Shown: in pieces, positions 18,037 to 25,264 of the stretch
Numbering within the stretch: position 1 is the first letter of the stretch
Layout: every line of letters begins with the position of its first letter
From: CAZOZZ01 sp965247425
GTDB lineage: Bacteria; Acidobacteriota; Terriglobia; 20CM-2-55-15
Direction: 5' to 3'
DNA: 64,000 nt
Assembly (NCBI GenBank): GCA_965247425.1
Contig: OZ252023.1
Coordinates: 5,828,001 to 5,892,000 of the forward strand
Notes under the pieces: model-generated
Databases searched by the model: none
What the model saw: the letters and a program-made list of their open reading frames with translations, nothing else
What the model was told of the DNA's origin: nothing
Translations under genes and position numbers: made by a program

Positions 18037-18309
18037 TCTGCATCATCGGTGTGGCTTCGAACGCCTTGACTCTATCCTCCGTCGCTCCCGAAAGGCTGAG
18101 TATGGAAAGAGACCTGTTCTGGCCCGCCGCCCGGGCATACTCTCTTTACCTCAGATCTCATAGCGCGGCTAGGCGGTCCCGCCGAAAACCGTATGTTCGG
18201 CTGCCGCGCTCTCCTTTTCTCATTTTTCCATTGCGTTGTGATCCGCTTGACCCTCCTGCCTCAATGAAGTAACAAGCTCTTTCAAACACCCGAAACGGAG
18301 AGGAGCAAA

Positions 18310-18573
18310 ATGATTTTTGACATGAAGGCGACGGGCTTCACGATCTCGCTCTTGTTTGGCGGCAGCATTTTCATGACCGGTTTGGCCAACCTGGCTTTTC
18401 CCGGCTACGGTTCCGCCTTTCTCGAACTGGTCGCGTCGGTGTACCCGGGGTACTACGGAACGTCTTCGTTCGGCCAGGTGATGATCGGATCGTTGTACGG
18501 TTTGGTGGACGGCTTCCTTGCCGGGGTCATCGCGGCCTGGATTTACAACTTCTTCAGGCCGGTGGAGGGGTAG
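18310..18573 (+). CDS. Small membrane protein (holin-like annotation class), 87 aa
   Basis: Ribosome site GGAGAGGAG lies 6 bases before the ATG. Two hydrophobic segments (about 9-32, FTISLLFGGSIFMTGLANLA, and about 56-80, GQVMIGSLYGLVDGFLAGVI) flank a loop with VYPGYYGTSSF. Proteins with the 'YPGY.....GS..G..WG..DGF..G....W.YN' pattern are often labelled bacteriophage holin in databases, but they occur in many bacteria away from phage genes. No lysis genes are nearby, so a phage role is not supported. It faces the decayed permease remnant at 18617. About 328 bp upstream are noncoding apart from the PadR operator candidate. Confidence 0.7.
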   Translation: MIFDMKATGFTISLLFGGSIFMTGLANLAFPGYGSAFLELVASVYPGYYGTSSFGQVMIGSLYGLVDGFLAGVIAAWIYNFFRPVEG

Positions 18574-18616
18574 CCAGGTCCGGAGTCCGGGCTATCGGCG
18601 CCTGTCTCTCCCAGAC

Positions 18617-18926
18617 TCACTCGTACCGTAACGCGATCATCGGATCGACTCGTGCGGCACGTCGAGCGGGAATGTAACCCGCGCCGATCGCCACGATCAA
18701 AAGCACGAGCACTACACCGAGAAACGTAATCGGGTCCGTTGTGCCCACGTCCTTGAGCAGCCATGCGAGCGGCTGCATTACAGCTGCGGCGATCGCCAGA
18801 CCGATTGTCGTGCGGATGATAACCAGGCCCATTCCTTCCCTCACAACCGATCTTATGACTTGTTCTTGTTGATCCCTTTTTAGACAGCGAGCCGAGACCA
18901 TGTATCCATAGGGCTTTCCAACGCAT
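18617..18926 (-). pseudogene. Internally deleted ADOP permease remnant
   Basis: A start-like MRWKALWIHGL at 18926, preceded by GGAAAGG, is followed after about 30 codons and a frame change by an FtsX C-terminus: REGMGLVIIRTTIGLAIAAA, DVGTTDPITFLGVVLVLLIV and the terminal ARRAARVDPMIALRYE. Intact ADOPs have about 800-890 residues; roughly 750 are missing. It lies directly after the PadR remnant at 18937-19020, so an entire padR-ADOP locus has collapsed here. Confidence 0.8.
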
Positions 18927-18936
18927 TGTCCTTTCC

Positions 18937-19020
18937 CTAATTCGCTTCCAGTACGCTGGTGATCGCGACCGACACCCGCCGCCAGTTCCGACGCTCGGCC
19001 TCGAGTCGAGATTCCTTCGA
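18937..19020 (-). pseudogene. PadR C-terminal remnant
   Basis: Minus-strand codons ending at a stop at 18937 read RLEAERRNWRRVSVAITSVLEAN, the C-terminal helix of short PadR proteins (compare GRKQLE...W.R.A.AV..V.EA). No winged-helix sequence is found upstream in any frame. The order PadR tail then ADOP start, 10 bases apart, matches intact padR-ADOP operons. Confidence 0.65.
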
Positions 19021-19322
19021 CCGTCCCTGGTCAACGAAATTGTCAATAGGAGGCCTGGAGCAGGTGGTGCTCTCTTGGCATGACGCTTGCAACGTAACAG
19101 ACGGCGTTGGCATTGTCTGCGAAGTCACGTACGCCCATGGCAAGTTCTAACGTTCTGAAAAATAAGATGTGCCGAGGCCGAATCGTGCGAGGCAGTTGGG
19201 GGCGGACGTCGGGAAACCGGACCCTGGTTGACAGGCACGAAGCGGCACCGGCGATTTTTTGACACCGGCGCATTGATTTATCCCCTTGCCGATATCTGTC
19301 CAATGGACATGGAGCTAAACAA
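19021..19322. other. No gene seen; upstream region of the collagen-like gene
   Basis: No coding region is supported. TTGACA hexamers occur at 19228-19233 and 19259-19264 on the plus strand; the -10 partners at a normal spacing are poor (GATTTT, or TTTATC at short spacing). They are the best promoter candidates for the collagen-like gene, which has GGAG 8 bases before its ATG. Confidence 0.4.
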
Positions 19323-21002
19323 ATGATACGACTGCGTCCTTCGGGGGAAATCCTCATTGTCGTGGGGCTTGCCCTCGCACTGCTTATGCCGCCGGCTGCG
19401 ACTGCCCAGACCGTCCGGACAGAACTCTGGGTTAGTCGCGCGACAACAGGGCTGGCCTTCACAAATGGAAACTGGGCGGTTGCCAGGGAAGGTGAAGTCC
19501 GGTTCGGCTTCCCGGTTCCCTCGAACATGATCCAGTTCCTTGGCGCGAAGGTGGTCCTCATTCCTCGTGAGACAGGAGTCGCCGACTACAACCTCGACAT
19601 CTCCATCACTCGAAACGGACAGCCTCTCGATCTCTACACACGGTCGCTGACCGGTCTTTCGATTGTGGGCACCGAAGACACGCTCCTCGAGATCGACGTC
19701 ACGGACGTCTTCCCTTCGGGTGCGAGCCTTGTCCCGGGTTCCGACTATGTGGCCCTTCGCCTTGCGTCGATTGGCAATTCGGTTCAGAAGAGCAGCAAGA
19801 AGAGCAGCAAGAAAAGCAGCAAGAAAAGCAGCAAGAAGGGAGCAAGCGGCCCTGGTTCGAACCCCATCCAGGTCGTCGGTCTGCGCTTTGAATATGAAGA
19901 AAGACCAGGTTCGGTCGGGGATCGAGGGGAGCAGGGAATTCCCGGAGTCCAGGGCGCGCCCGGTGACAGGGGGGAAGTCGGGGCCACCGGTCCGCAGGGA
20001 CTCGCTGGTCCTGTCGGTTTCGATGGCCCGCTTGGACTTCAGGGCCCGCCCGGACTGCAGGGCTTTCCCGGGGCCCAGGGTCTACCCGGCCCGAAAGGAG
20101 ACAAGGGCGATCCAGGGGATCCAGGCGATCTGGGCGTCCGGAGCCCCTGGCAGGAGGTGGTCGTGATGTACACGCCGCCCGCGCAGGTGTTCGCCGGCGA
20201 GCAACAGATCAGTTTCCCGACGGGATCGAGTTTCAACCTGATCGGAGACGGTAGCCGAGTCTGGCAGTCCTTCACTTCGGCCCTCGGTGGACGATTGACA
20301 AGACTCGATGTTGCGATGGGGGCTTTTAAAGGAACGTCGGATGAAGATGTGTTTTGCGGCGATCTCTCGGTGTTCGAGGGCGAGGGTTTGACCGGTGAAC
20401 AACTGGGAACGCTTGCCATCAAGATTGGCGCAGGAGATGTCGCCGTTCCCATGTATCTGGGCTTTTCTCTTCCCGGCGTCACGTTTAACGCAGGCGAGGT
20501 CTATACCTGGGCCATGACCCATACCGGGTGCGCGGAGGCGACGCTCGGCATGGATCCGAACAACCCGTACGCGAGTGGCTCCAGTAGCATCGGAACCGCC
20601 ACGGACTTTGCCTTCAGGGTGTACGTGTCCGTTGGCGGAACGCCGGTGCCGCTGACTTCCTCACTCACGACAGAATCCGCCGTCGGCATTGGAACGAGCA
20701 ACCCTCACCCGGATGCCCAGTTGGACGTCAACGGAACAATCTTTCAGCGGGACGGACGATTGCACGCCGACTATGTCTACCAGCCTGGCTACCGGCTGGA
20801 GCCGATCGACGAGCATGCCGAGCCCATGTGGGGACAACGCCATCTCCCTGCAGTTCCTCCTGCCGCCACGGATGAACACGGCAAAGAGATCGTCGAGTTG
20901 GGTCGTCACCAGCGCGGCATTCTCGAAGAACTGGAAAAGGCGCACATCTATATCCAATGGCTTCACGAGAGGTTGAACAAGCTGGAGTCGAAACAACAAT
21001 AA
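19323..21002 (+). CDS. Secreted collagen-like repeat protein with C-terminal coiled-coil
   Basis: 559 residues. Signal peptide about 1-29, ending PPAATAQ. A globular N-terminal beta-rich domain (about 30-150) is followed by a basic linker of four KSSK units (156-171), then 24 uninterrupted Gly-X-Y triplets (199-271, starting GDRGEQGIPGVQGAPG and including GPKGDKGDPGDPGDLG). A lectin- or jelly-roll-like domain follows (about 275-450), then AVGIGTSNPHPDAQLDVNGT, typical of tail-fibre and adhesin stalks, and a final helical segment (about 505-559, HQRGILEELEKAHIYIQWLH) able to form a trimeric coiled coil. Probably exported and trimeric, perhaps an adhesin or matrix fibre. No sortase motif or further membrane anchor is seen. 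Monocistronic. Confidence 0.85.
   Translation: MIRLRPSGEILIVVGLALALLMPPAATAQTVRTELWVSRATTGLAFTNGNWAVAREGEVRFGFPVPSNMIQFLGAKVVLIPRETGVADYNLDISITRNGQPLDLYTRSLTGLSIVGTEDTLLEIDVTDVFPSGASLVPGSDYVALRLASIGNSVQKSSKKSSKKSSKKSSKKGASGPGSNPIQVVGLRFEYEERPGSVGDRGEQGIPGVQGAPGDRGEVGATGPQGLAGPVGFDGPLGLQGPPGLQGFPGAQGLPGPKGDKGDPGDPGDLGVRSPWQEVVVMYTPPAQVFAGEQQISFPTGSSFNLIGDGSRVWQSFTSALGGRLTRLDVAMGAFKGTSDEDVFCGDLSVFEGEGLTGEQLGTLAIKIGAGDVAVPMYLGFSLPGVTFNAGEVYTWAMTHTGCAEATLGMDPNNPYASGSSSIGTATDFAFRVYVSVGGTPVPLTSSLTTESAVGIGTSNPHPDAQLDVNGTIFQRDGRLHADYVYQPGYRLEPIDEHAEPMWGQRHLPAVPPAATDEHGKEIVELGRHQRGILEELEKAHIYIQWLHERLNKLESKQQ
19788..19835 (+). repeat. Four 12-bp coding repeats (KSSK units)
   Basis: AAGAGCAGCAAG twice (19788, 19800) and AAAAGCAGCAAG twice (19812, 19824). 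They encode a Lys/Ser-rich linker just before the collagen domain. Near-identical units in frame suggest recent slippage and possible length variation between strains. Confidence 0.9.
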
Positions 21003-21050
21003 GGGTCTTGTCTATTCGTCTCGAAACAAGGAAGACTCGTCGCTGCGCCC

Positions 21051-21214
21051 TAGGAGCCTGCGCGGCGGAAGAGATCTACTGCGAAAGCGGTATAATCGGT
21101 CCATATTTCCCCGATTTTTCGTTAAATAGAACCGCTATTCGCCTCGAAATCGAGAAAATCTGGCCTCGATTCTCCACTTTCTCGCTACGATCTCTTCCGC
21201 CGCGCAGGCTCCTA
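21051..21214. repeat. MITE-like element, complete copy (164 bp)
   Basis: The ends are perfect 26-bp inverted repeats: 21051-21076 (starting TAGGAGCCTGCGCGGCGG) is the exact reverse complement of 21189-21214 (ending CGCAGGCTCCTA). The interior includes GGTCCATATTTCCCC and a CTCGAAATCGAGAAAATC unit. There is no coding capacity. The tips sit in CTAG/TA context, which suggests a TA- or CTAG-specific transposase, though the palindromic tip prevents assignment of a target duplication. Related copies lie at 230-476 and 50992-51076. It lies between the collagen-like gene and the kinase 3' end. Confidence 0.9.
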
Positions 21215-21223
21215 GCCGTCAGG

Positions 21224-22379
21224 CTACGGAGTCCCGGACGCCGATGCCCGAGGCTTCAGTCTTTCGGCCCAGTCCAGAATCAGCCGGAACTCGACGGGTG
21301 TCGTCTGCTGGTCATCCCCTTGAATCATCAGGAACCACAGGCCGTCCTCCATCACGTCATAGTTGGCGACATAGACGGAGCTTCTGGAATAGCTCCCTTC
21401 AAAAATAAGTCTTGGAGTGCTCGACGCAAACGGAGGACGTTGTGAAATGTCCACTGTCAACATGGATTCTCCCTTCCGGTAAAAGAGCCTTCTTCCGCTT
21501 TTCGACCACACGGGTTCAGCGCCTCCGTCGAGGGAAATTTTTCGCCTACGACCCGGGCTGCTGAATGACTGCACGTATATTTCATTCTGGCCCGACTCGT
21601 CCGACACGAAAGCCAGCCAGCGACCGTCGGGCGAGAACGTACCTCCGGCTTCATTAAAAACCGTTCGCAGAAACGGGCGTGGCTTTCGGCCGCCCACGTC
21701 GAGCAGCATCCAGATGTCCCATCCCGTTGTCGGATGGAGTTGCTGAAAGGCCAACACTCTCCCGTCCGGAGACCATGATGTGGCAATCTTGATGTGGTCT
21801 CCCGTGGTCAGTCGTTTCTCGGCGGTGCTTTGATCGACAGGCATCGAATGGAGGTTCGGCCGATCGCCCGCTTGTCTGGTGAAGGTGACGCCCTTCCCGT
21901 CGGCTGTCCATATCGGCCAATGGTTTTCGGCCTCAAACGTCAACTGGGTCAGCGTGTCCCGAGTGAACTCATAGACCCAGATGTCGTCATCACTCCCAGC
22001 GATTCCAACCAGCGCTTTGAGGCCGTCGGGCGAAAGCCGCGGATGGACGAACGGACGACGCTTGTCGGAGAACCCGTGTTCGTTCCCATGGTGATCCACC
22101 AGGACCATTCTTTCCTGAGCGCCCCCGGGAACATAGACAAGCCAACCCTGCTCGGACAAGCCGAAGTGTCCGGCACCGAGCAACGACTGCATCACGTCGT
22201 CAACGATCGAGATCGCCGGGCCGGCAACCTCCGAGGATGTCGCGTCATAGGCCGTCGCCAGCAAACTGCCGGTTTGACAATAGACAATGTAGTTCGGGGG
22301 AACGAAACACGCGTTGTTGGCGCCGGTAATCAAGGTCTGGTGTTTGCCGTTTTCCGCCTGATGCGTATTCCGGACGATC
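21224..22379 (-). pseudogene. Ser/Thr kinase-PD40 gene, 3' part (split by IS21 element)
   Basis: It encodes the second half of the beta-propeller: NTHQAENGKHQTLITGANNA, then blades with LSPDGLKALVGI, WSPDGRVLAFQQ, FSPDGRWLAFVSDESGQNEI and SSPGRRRKISLDGG, all typical of the PD40/TolB part of acidobacterial kinases. It has no ATG of its own in gene sequence; the apparent start at 22468 lies inside IS DNA. Bases 22375-22379 (CGATC) are one copy of the target duplication. Joined to 25265-26747 with a single CGATC copy, the frame continues without a break and gives 877 residues. As it stands the gene cannot make the full protein. Confidence 0.9.
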
Positions 22380-22520
22380 GTGATCACTGATTCCGATTTA
22401 ACGTGATCACCGATTCCGGGATCATGATCAGCGATTCCGGGCATCGTGATCACTGATTCCGGGATCATGATCAGTGATTCCGGGCATCGTGATCACCGAT
22501 TCCGGCGATCATGATCACCC
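22380..22520 (+). repeat. Multiple terminal binding-site repeats of IS21 element 2
   Basis: GTGATCAC occurs at 22380, 22403, 22446 and 22489; the last three are exactly 43 bp apart. TGATCAC follows at 22512. Each is followed by (C/T)GATTCCG, with GATCAG(C/T)GATTCCGGGCATC in between. The right end has GTGATCAC at 25215 and 25258, also 43 bp apart. Repeated internal sites at both ends are a known IS21 feature and presumably bind IstA. Confidence 0.85.
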
Positions 22521-22574
22521 GTCGGTAGCGAAGTTTAGAACTGTAAGGTTCTTCTTTGAAAAAAGGAGAACTTG

Positions 22575-24260
22575 ATGGGGACAAGACGGCTATCGATGAG
22601 ACAGATACGCGAGATTCTACGACTCAAATACGAACAGAAACTCAGCCACCGGGCCATCGCCCTAGCCTGCCGGGTGGGAGTAGGGACGGTTTCGGAGTAC
22701 GTCCGACGTGCGGCCGGGGCCGGGCTCGAGTGGCCGCTACCTGAAGAACTGGACGAGGCCGCACTTGAAGCACGGCTGTTTCCGCGCGCTGGATCCGGTT
22801 CCCGGGAACGGGTGCCTCCTGATGTCGAGCTGATCCACCAGGAGTTGAAGCGTGTTGGAGTCACCCTCCACCTCCTGTGGGAGGAGTACCGGGAAACGAA
22901 TCCAAAGGGATATGCCTACAGCCAGTTCTGTGAGATCTACCGGCGGTGGGCCAAGAAACTCAAACCCTCGATGCGCCAGGTGCACCGTGCCGGAGAGAAG
23001 ACCTTCATCGACTTTTCCGGCAAACGGCCAGAGCTGACGGATCCGCGGACGGGCAAAGCCATTCCAGTCGAGTTGTTCGTGGCCGCGCTGGGCGCCAGCG
23101 GTTACACCTACGCCGAAGCGACACCGAGCCAGAAACTTCCCGACTGGGTCGGCGTGCATATCCGCATGGTGGAGTTCTTCGGTGGATCGAGCCGCATCTG
23201 GGTGCCCGACCAACTCAAGAGTGCGATTACCCTGTCCTGCCGCTATGAAGCAGGCGTGAACAGGACTTACCAGGATCAGGCTGAACATTACGGCGCCGTT
23301 GTTATTGCTGCCCGGCCTCGAAAAGCCAAGGACAAGGCGAAGATCGAGTCGACCGTCCTGGTTGCGCAGCGCTGGATCCTGGCCAAAATCCGGAATCGCA
23401 CATTCTTCAGTCTCGCGGACTTGAACGGGGCGATTCGAAACTTGCTGGTGGAACTAAACCAGCGGCCGATGCAGAAGCTTCACGTGTCCCGCCTGGAACT
23501 CTACGAAAGGCTGGATCGACCGGCCCTCCAGCCACTACCGACCAACCGGTATGAACAGGCCGAGTGGAAGGGCTGTCGTGTCAATATCGACTACCACGTG
23601 ACCGTGGATCACCATCCCTACAGCGTGCCCTACCAGTTGATCGATGAGACCCTGGAAGCGCGTTACACCGCCTCGATTGTCGAGGTCTACCACAAAGGCC
23701 GGCGCGTCGCCGCTCATCGCCGGCGTTACGATCACCAGCCGTCGACTCTGCCTGAACATATGCCCAGTTCCCATCGGGCCCATGCGGAATGGACACCGTC
23801 CCGGCTGATTGGTTGGGCCAAGCAGACCGGCCCCCAGACCGGTCGCCTGGTCGAGCAGATCATGAAACAGTGGCCCCATCCCGAACAGGGGTACCGCGCC
23901 TGCCTGGGATTGATGAGTCTGGGACGCCGCCACGGCGCCCAGCGGCTTGAAGCCGCCAGTGCCCGAGCGCTGCACTTAGAGTCCTATAGCTACCGCACCG
24001 TCAAGAACATCCTGTCGTCGGCCCAGGAGCGGTTGCCTTTCGAGGAGACCGAAACCCCACCCATGCCCCATCACGACAACATTCGTGGCGCCGCCTATTA
24101 TGCGGACCCAAAGGAGAGTACTCATGCTTATGGAACAAACCCTGGAGAAGATGAACCAGATGAAACTATCGGCGATGGTCGAGGCCCTCGAGCAACAACG
24201 ACGCTCGAATCAGTACACGGATCTCAGCTTCGAGGAACGTCTGGGTCTACTAATCGATGA
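22575..24260 (+). CDS. istA: IS21-family transposase IstA (element 2)
   Basis: 561 residues from ATG 22575, with AAAAGGAGAA just upstream. The N-terminal helix-turn-helix (LSHRAIALACRVGVGTVSEY, about 25-44) is followed by the integrase core with Asp in KTFIDFSGKRPEL near 143, Asp in RIWVPDQLKSAI near 212 and Glu in KDKAKIESTVLVAQRW near 256, then a basic beta-barrel C-terminal domain (VTVDHHPYSVPYQL, HKGRRVAAHRR). The tail past HDNIRGAAYY reads through the start of istB and is less conserved-looking. The two genes overlap by 137 bp. Confidence 0.95.
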   Translation: MGTRRLSMRQIREILRLKYEQKLSHRAIALACRVGVGTVSEYVRRAAGAGLEWPLPEELDEAALEARLFPRAGSGSRERVPPDVELIHQELKRVGVTLHLLWEEYRETNPKGYAYSQFCEIYRRWAKKLKPSMRQVHRAGEKTFIDFSGKRPELTDPRTGKAIPVELFVAALGASGYTYAEATPSQKLPDWVGVHIRMVEFFGGSSRIWVPDQLKSAITLSCRYEAGVNRTYQDQAEHYGAVVIAARPRKAKDKAKIESTVLVAQRWILAKIRNRTFFSLADLNGAIRNLLVELNQRPMQKLHVSRLELYERLDRPALQPLPTNRYEQAEWKGCRVNIDYHVTVDHHPYSVPYQLIDETLEARYTASIVEVYHKGRRVAAHRRRYDHQPSTLPEHMPSSHRAHAEWTPSRLIGWAKQTGPQTGRLVEQIMKQWPHPEQGYRACLGLMSLGRRHGAQRLEAASARALHLESYSYRTVKNILSSAQERLPFEETETPPMPHHDNIRGAAYYADPKESTHAYGTNPGEDEPDETIGDGRGPRATTTLESVHGSQLRGTSGSTNR

Positions 24261-24885
24261 GGAGTGGACAGCCCGAGAGCACCGCAAGCTCACCCGGCGC
24301 CTGCGCGTGGCCAAGCTGCGCTACAGCTCCGCATCGCTGGAGAACGTCGACTTCAAACATCGTCGCAGCCTGGACCGTTCCCAGGTCCTTGCCCTGGGCT
24401 CGTGTGGATGGATCCAGGACCGGCACAATCTAATCATTACCGGTCCGACCGGCATCGGGAAAAGTTTTCTGGCTTCGGCTTTCGTCGAACGCGCCTGCCG
24501 GCGAGGTCTTAACGCCGCCTATGTCCGCATGCCTCGGCTTTTGCACCAACTGGCCGTCGGTCGCGGCGACGGCTCCTACACGCGAGTCCTGGCCCGCCTC
24601 GCCAAGACCGATCTGCTGGCCATCGACGACTGGCTCCTGTCCCCGCTGCGGGACTCGGAACGCCGAGACTTGATCGAAGTCGTCGAGGAGCGCAGCGAAC
24701 GCTCCGCTATCTTGATTGCCAGCCAGCTCCCTGTCTCCGACTGGCACGGCGTCATCGGCGACCCGAACCAGGCTGACGCGATCTGTGATCGCCTCCTCCA
24801 CAATGCACATCGCATCGAACTGAAGGGGCGCTCCATGAGACGGACCAAAGCCGCGCCGAAAGCCTCTGCCAAGGAACCGACATGA
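24124..24885 (+). CDS. istB: IS21-family ATP-binding helper protein IstB (element 2)
   Basis: 253 residues from ATG 24124; AAAGGAGAG lies 6 bases upstream and decides this start over in-frame codons further up. N-terminal IstB region EQTLEKMNQMKLSAMVEALE, Walker A GPTGIGKS near 105, Walker B LLAIDDW near 167, sensor region ASQLPVSDWHGVIGDPNQAD near 207, and a basic end GRSMRRTKAAPKASAKE. It works with IstA in target selection. It overlaps the 3' end of istA, so translation is likely coupled. Intact. Confidence 0.95.
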   Translation: MLMEQTLEKMNQMKLSAMVEALEQQRRSNQYTDLSFEERLGLLIDEEWTAREHRKLTRRLRVAKLRYSSASLENVDFKHRRSLDRSQVLALGSCGWIQDRHNLIITGPTGIGKSFLASAFVERACRRGLNAAYVRMPRLLHQLAVGRGDGSYTRVLARLAKTDLLAIDDWLLSPLRDSERRDLIEVVEERSERSAILIASQLPVSDWHGVIGDPNQADAICDRLLHNAHRIELKGRSMRRTKAAPKASAKEPT

Positions 24886-25021
24886 AACCGTCCAACCAAC
24901 AGGTAGTCCCGCTCGGGCCCGCGCCCGATCGTCGCGGATACGCGATCCTCGCGAAGACTTTTCAGGCATTCGGTCAGGAACGGATGAAGAATGAAAAAGA
25001 ACCAAGAAAGAACGAAGCAAT

Positions 25022-25117
25022 GGCCTGTGGAAAATGACGGCTATGGAAATCCACAAAAAACGTGGATTCCCACAGCCTTGGAAAAGCCTGCGGCTTTCCC
25101 ACATTTACACACAGGCC
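25022..25117 (+). ncRNA. Candidate structured RNA/DNA module downstream of istB (element 2)
   Basis: GGCCTGTG (25022-25029) pairs with CACAGGCC (25110-25117), extended by AAATG with CATTT. Inside, GGCTATGG...AATCCAC pairs with GTGGATT...CCACAGCC, and GGAAAAGCC pairs with GGCTTTCC around a 3-base loop. Compared with element 1, the helices keep pairing through paired changes (AGATG/CATCT to AAATG/CATTT, and AATCCT/AGGATT to AATCCAC/GTGGATT), and the third loop shrinks from 15 to 3 bases. It is 136 bp past the istB stop, on the istB sense strand. Expression is unknown. Confidence 0.5.
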
Positions 25118-25264
25118 CGGCGATGAATATCAAGATTATGGAAGCATTCAAAACAAGAATCGTGGACTTCGGGAGGTCTAAACTGAGATCCTAACCCTCA
25201 CTTCGCTCCGACGGGTGATCACGATGGCCGGAATCACTGATCATGTTCCCGGAACTGGTGATCA

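Larger units (their letters stand above)
22380..25264 (+). mobile_element. IS21-family insertion sequence, element 2 (2885 bp)
   Basis: istA and istB are on the plus strand, opposite to the host gene. The ends start with TGATCAC(T/C)... in inverted orientation (22381 and complement of 25264), as usual for the family's TG...CA tips, and are flanked by the 5-bp duplication CGATC (22375-22379 and 25265-25269). An inner inverted pair lies at 22511-22533 and 25200-25221 (TGATCACCCGTCGG). About 380 bp downstream of istB are noncoding and hold the structured module at 25022-25117. Both genes are intact. Confidence 0.93.

Noticed and set aside
18310..18573. Phage holin and lysis cassette
   Set aside because: A single small membrane protein without endolysin or other phage genes; the holin label comes from loose similarity.
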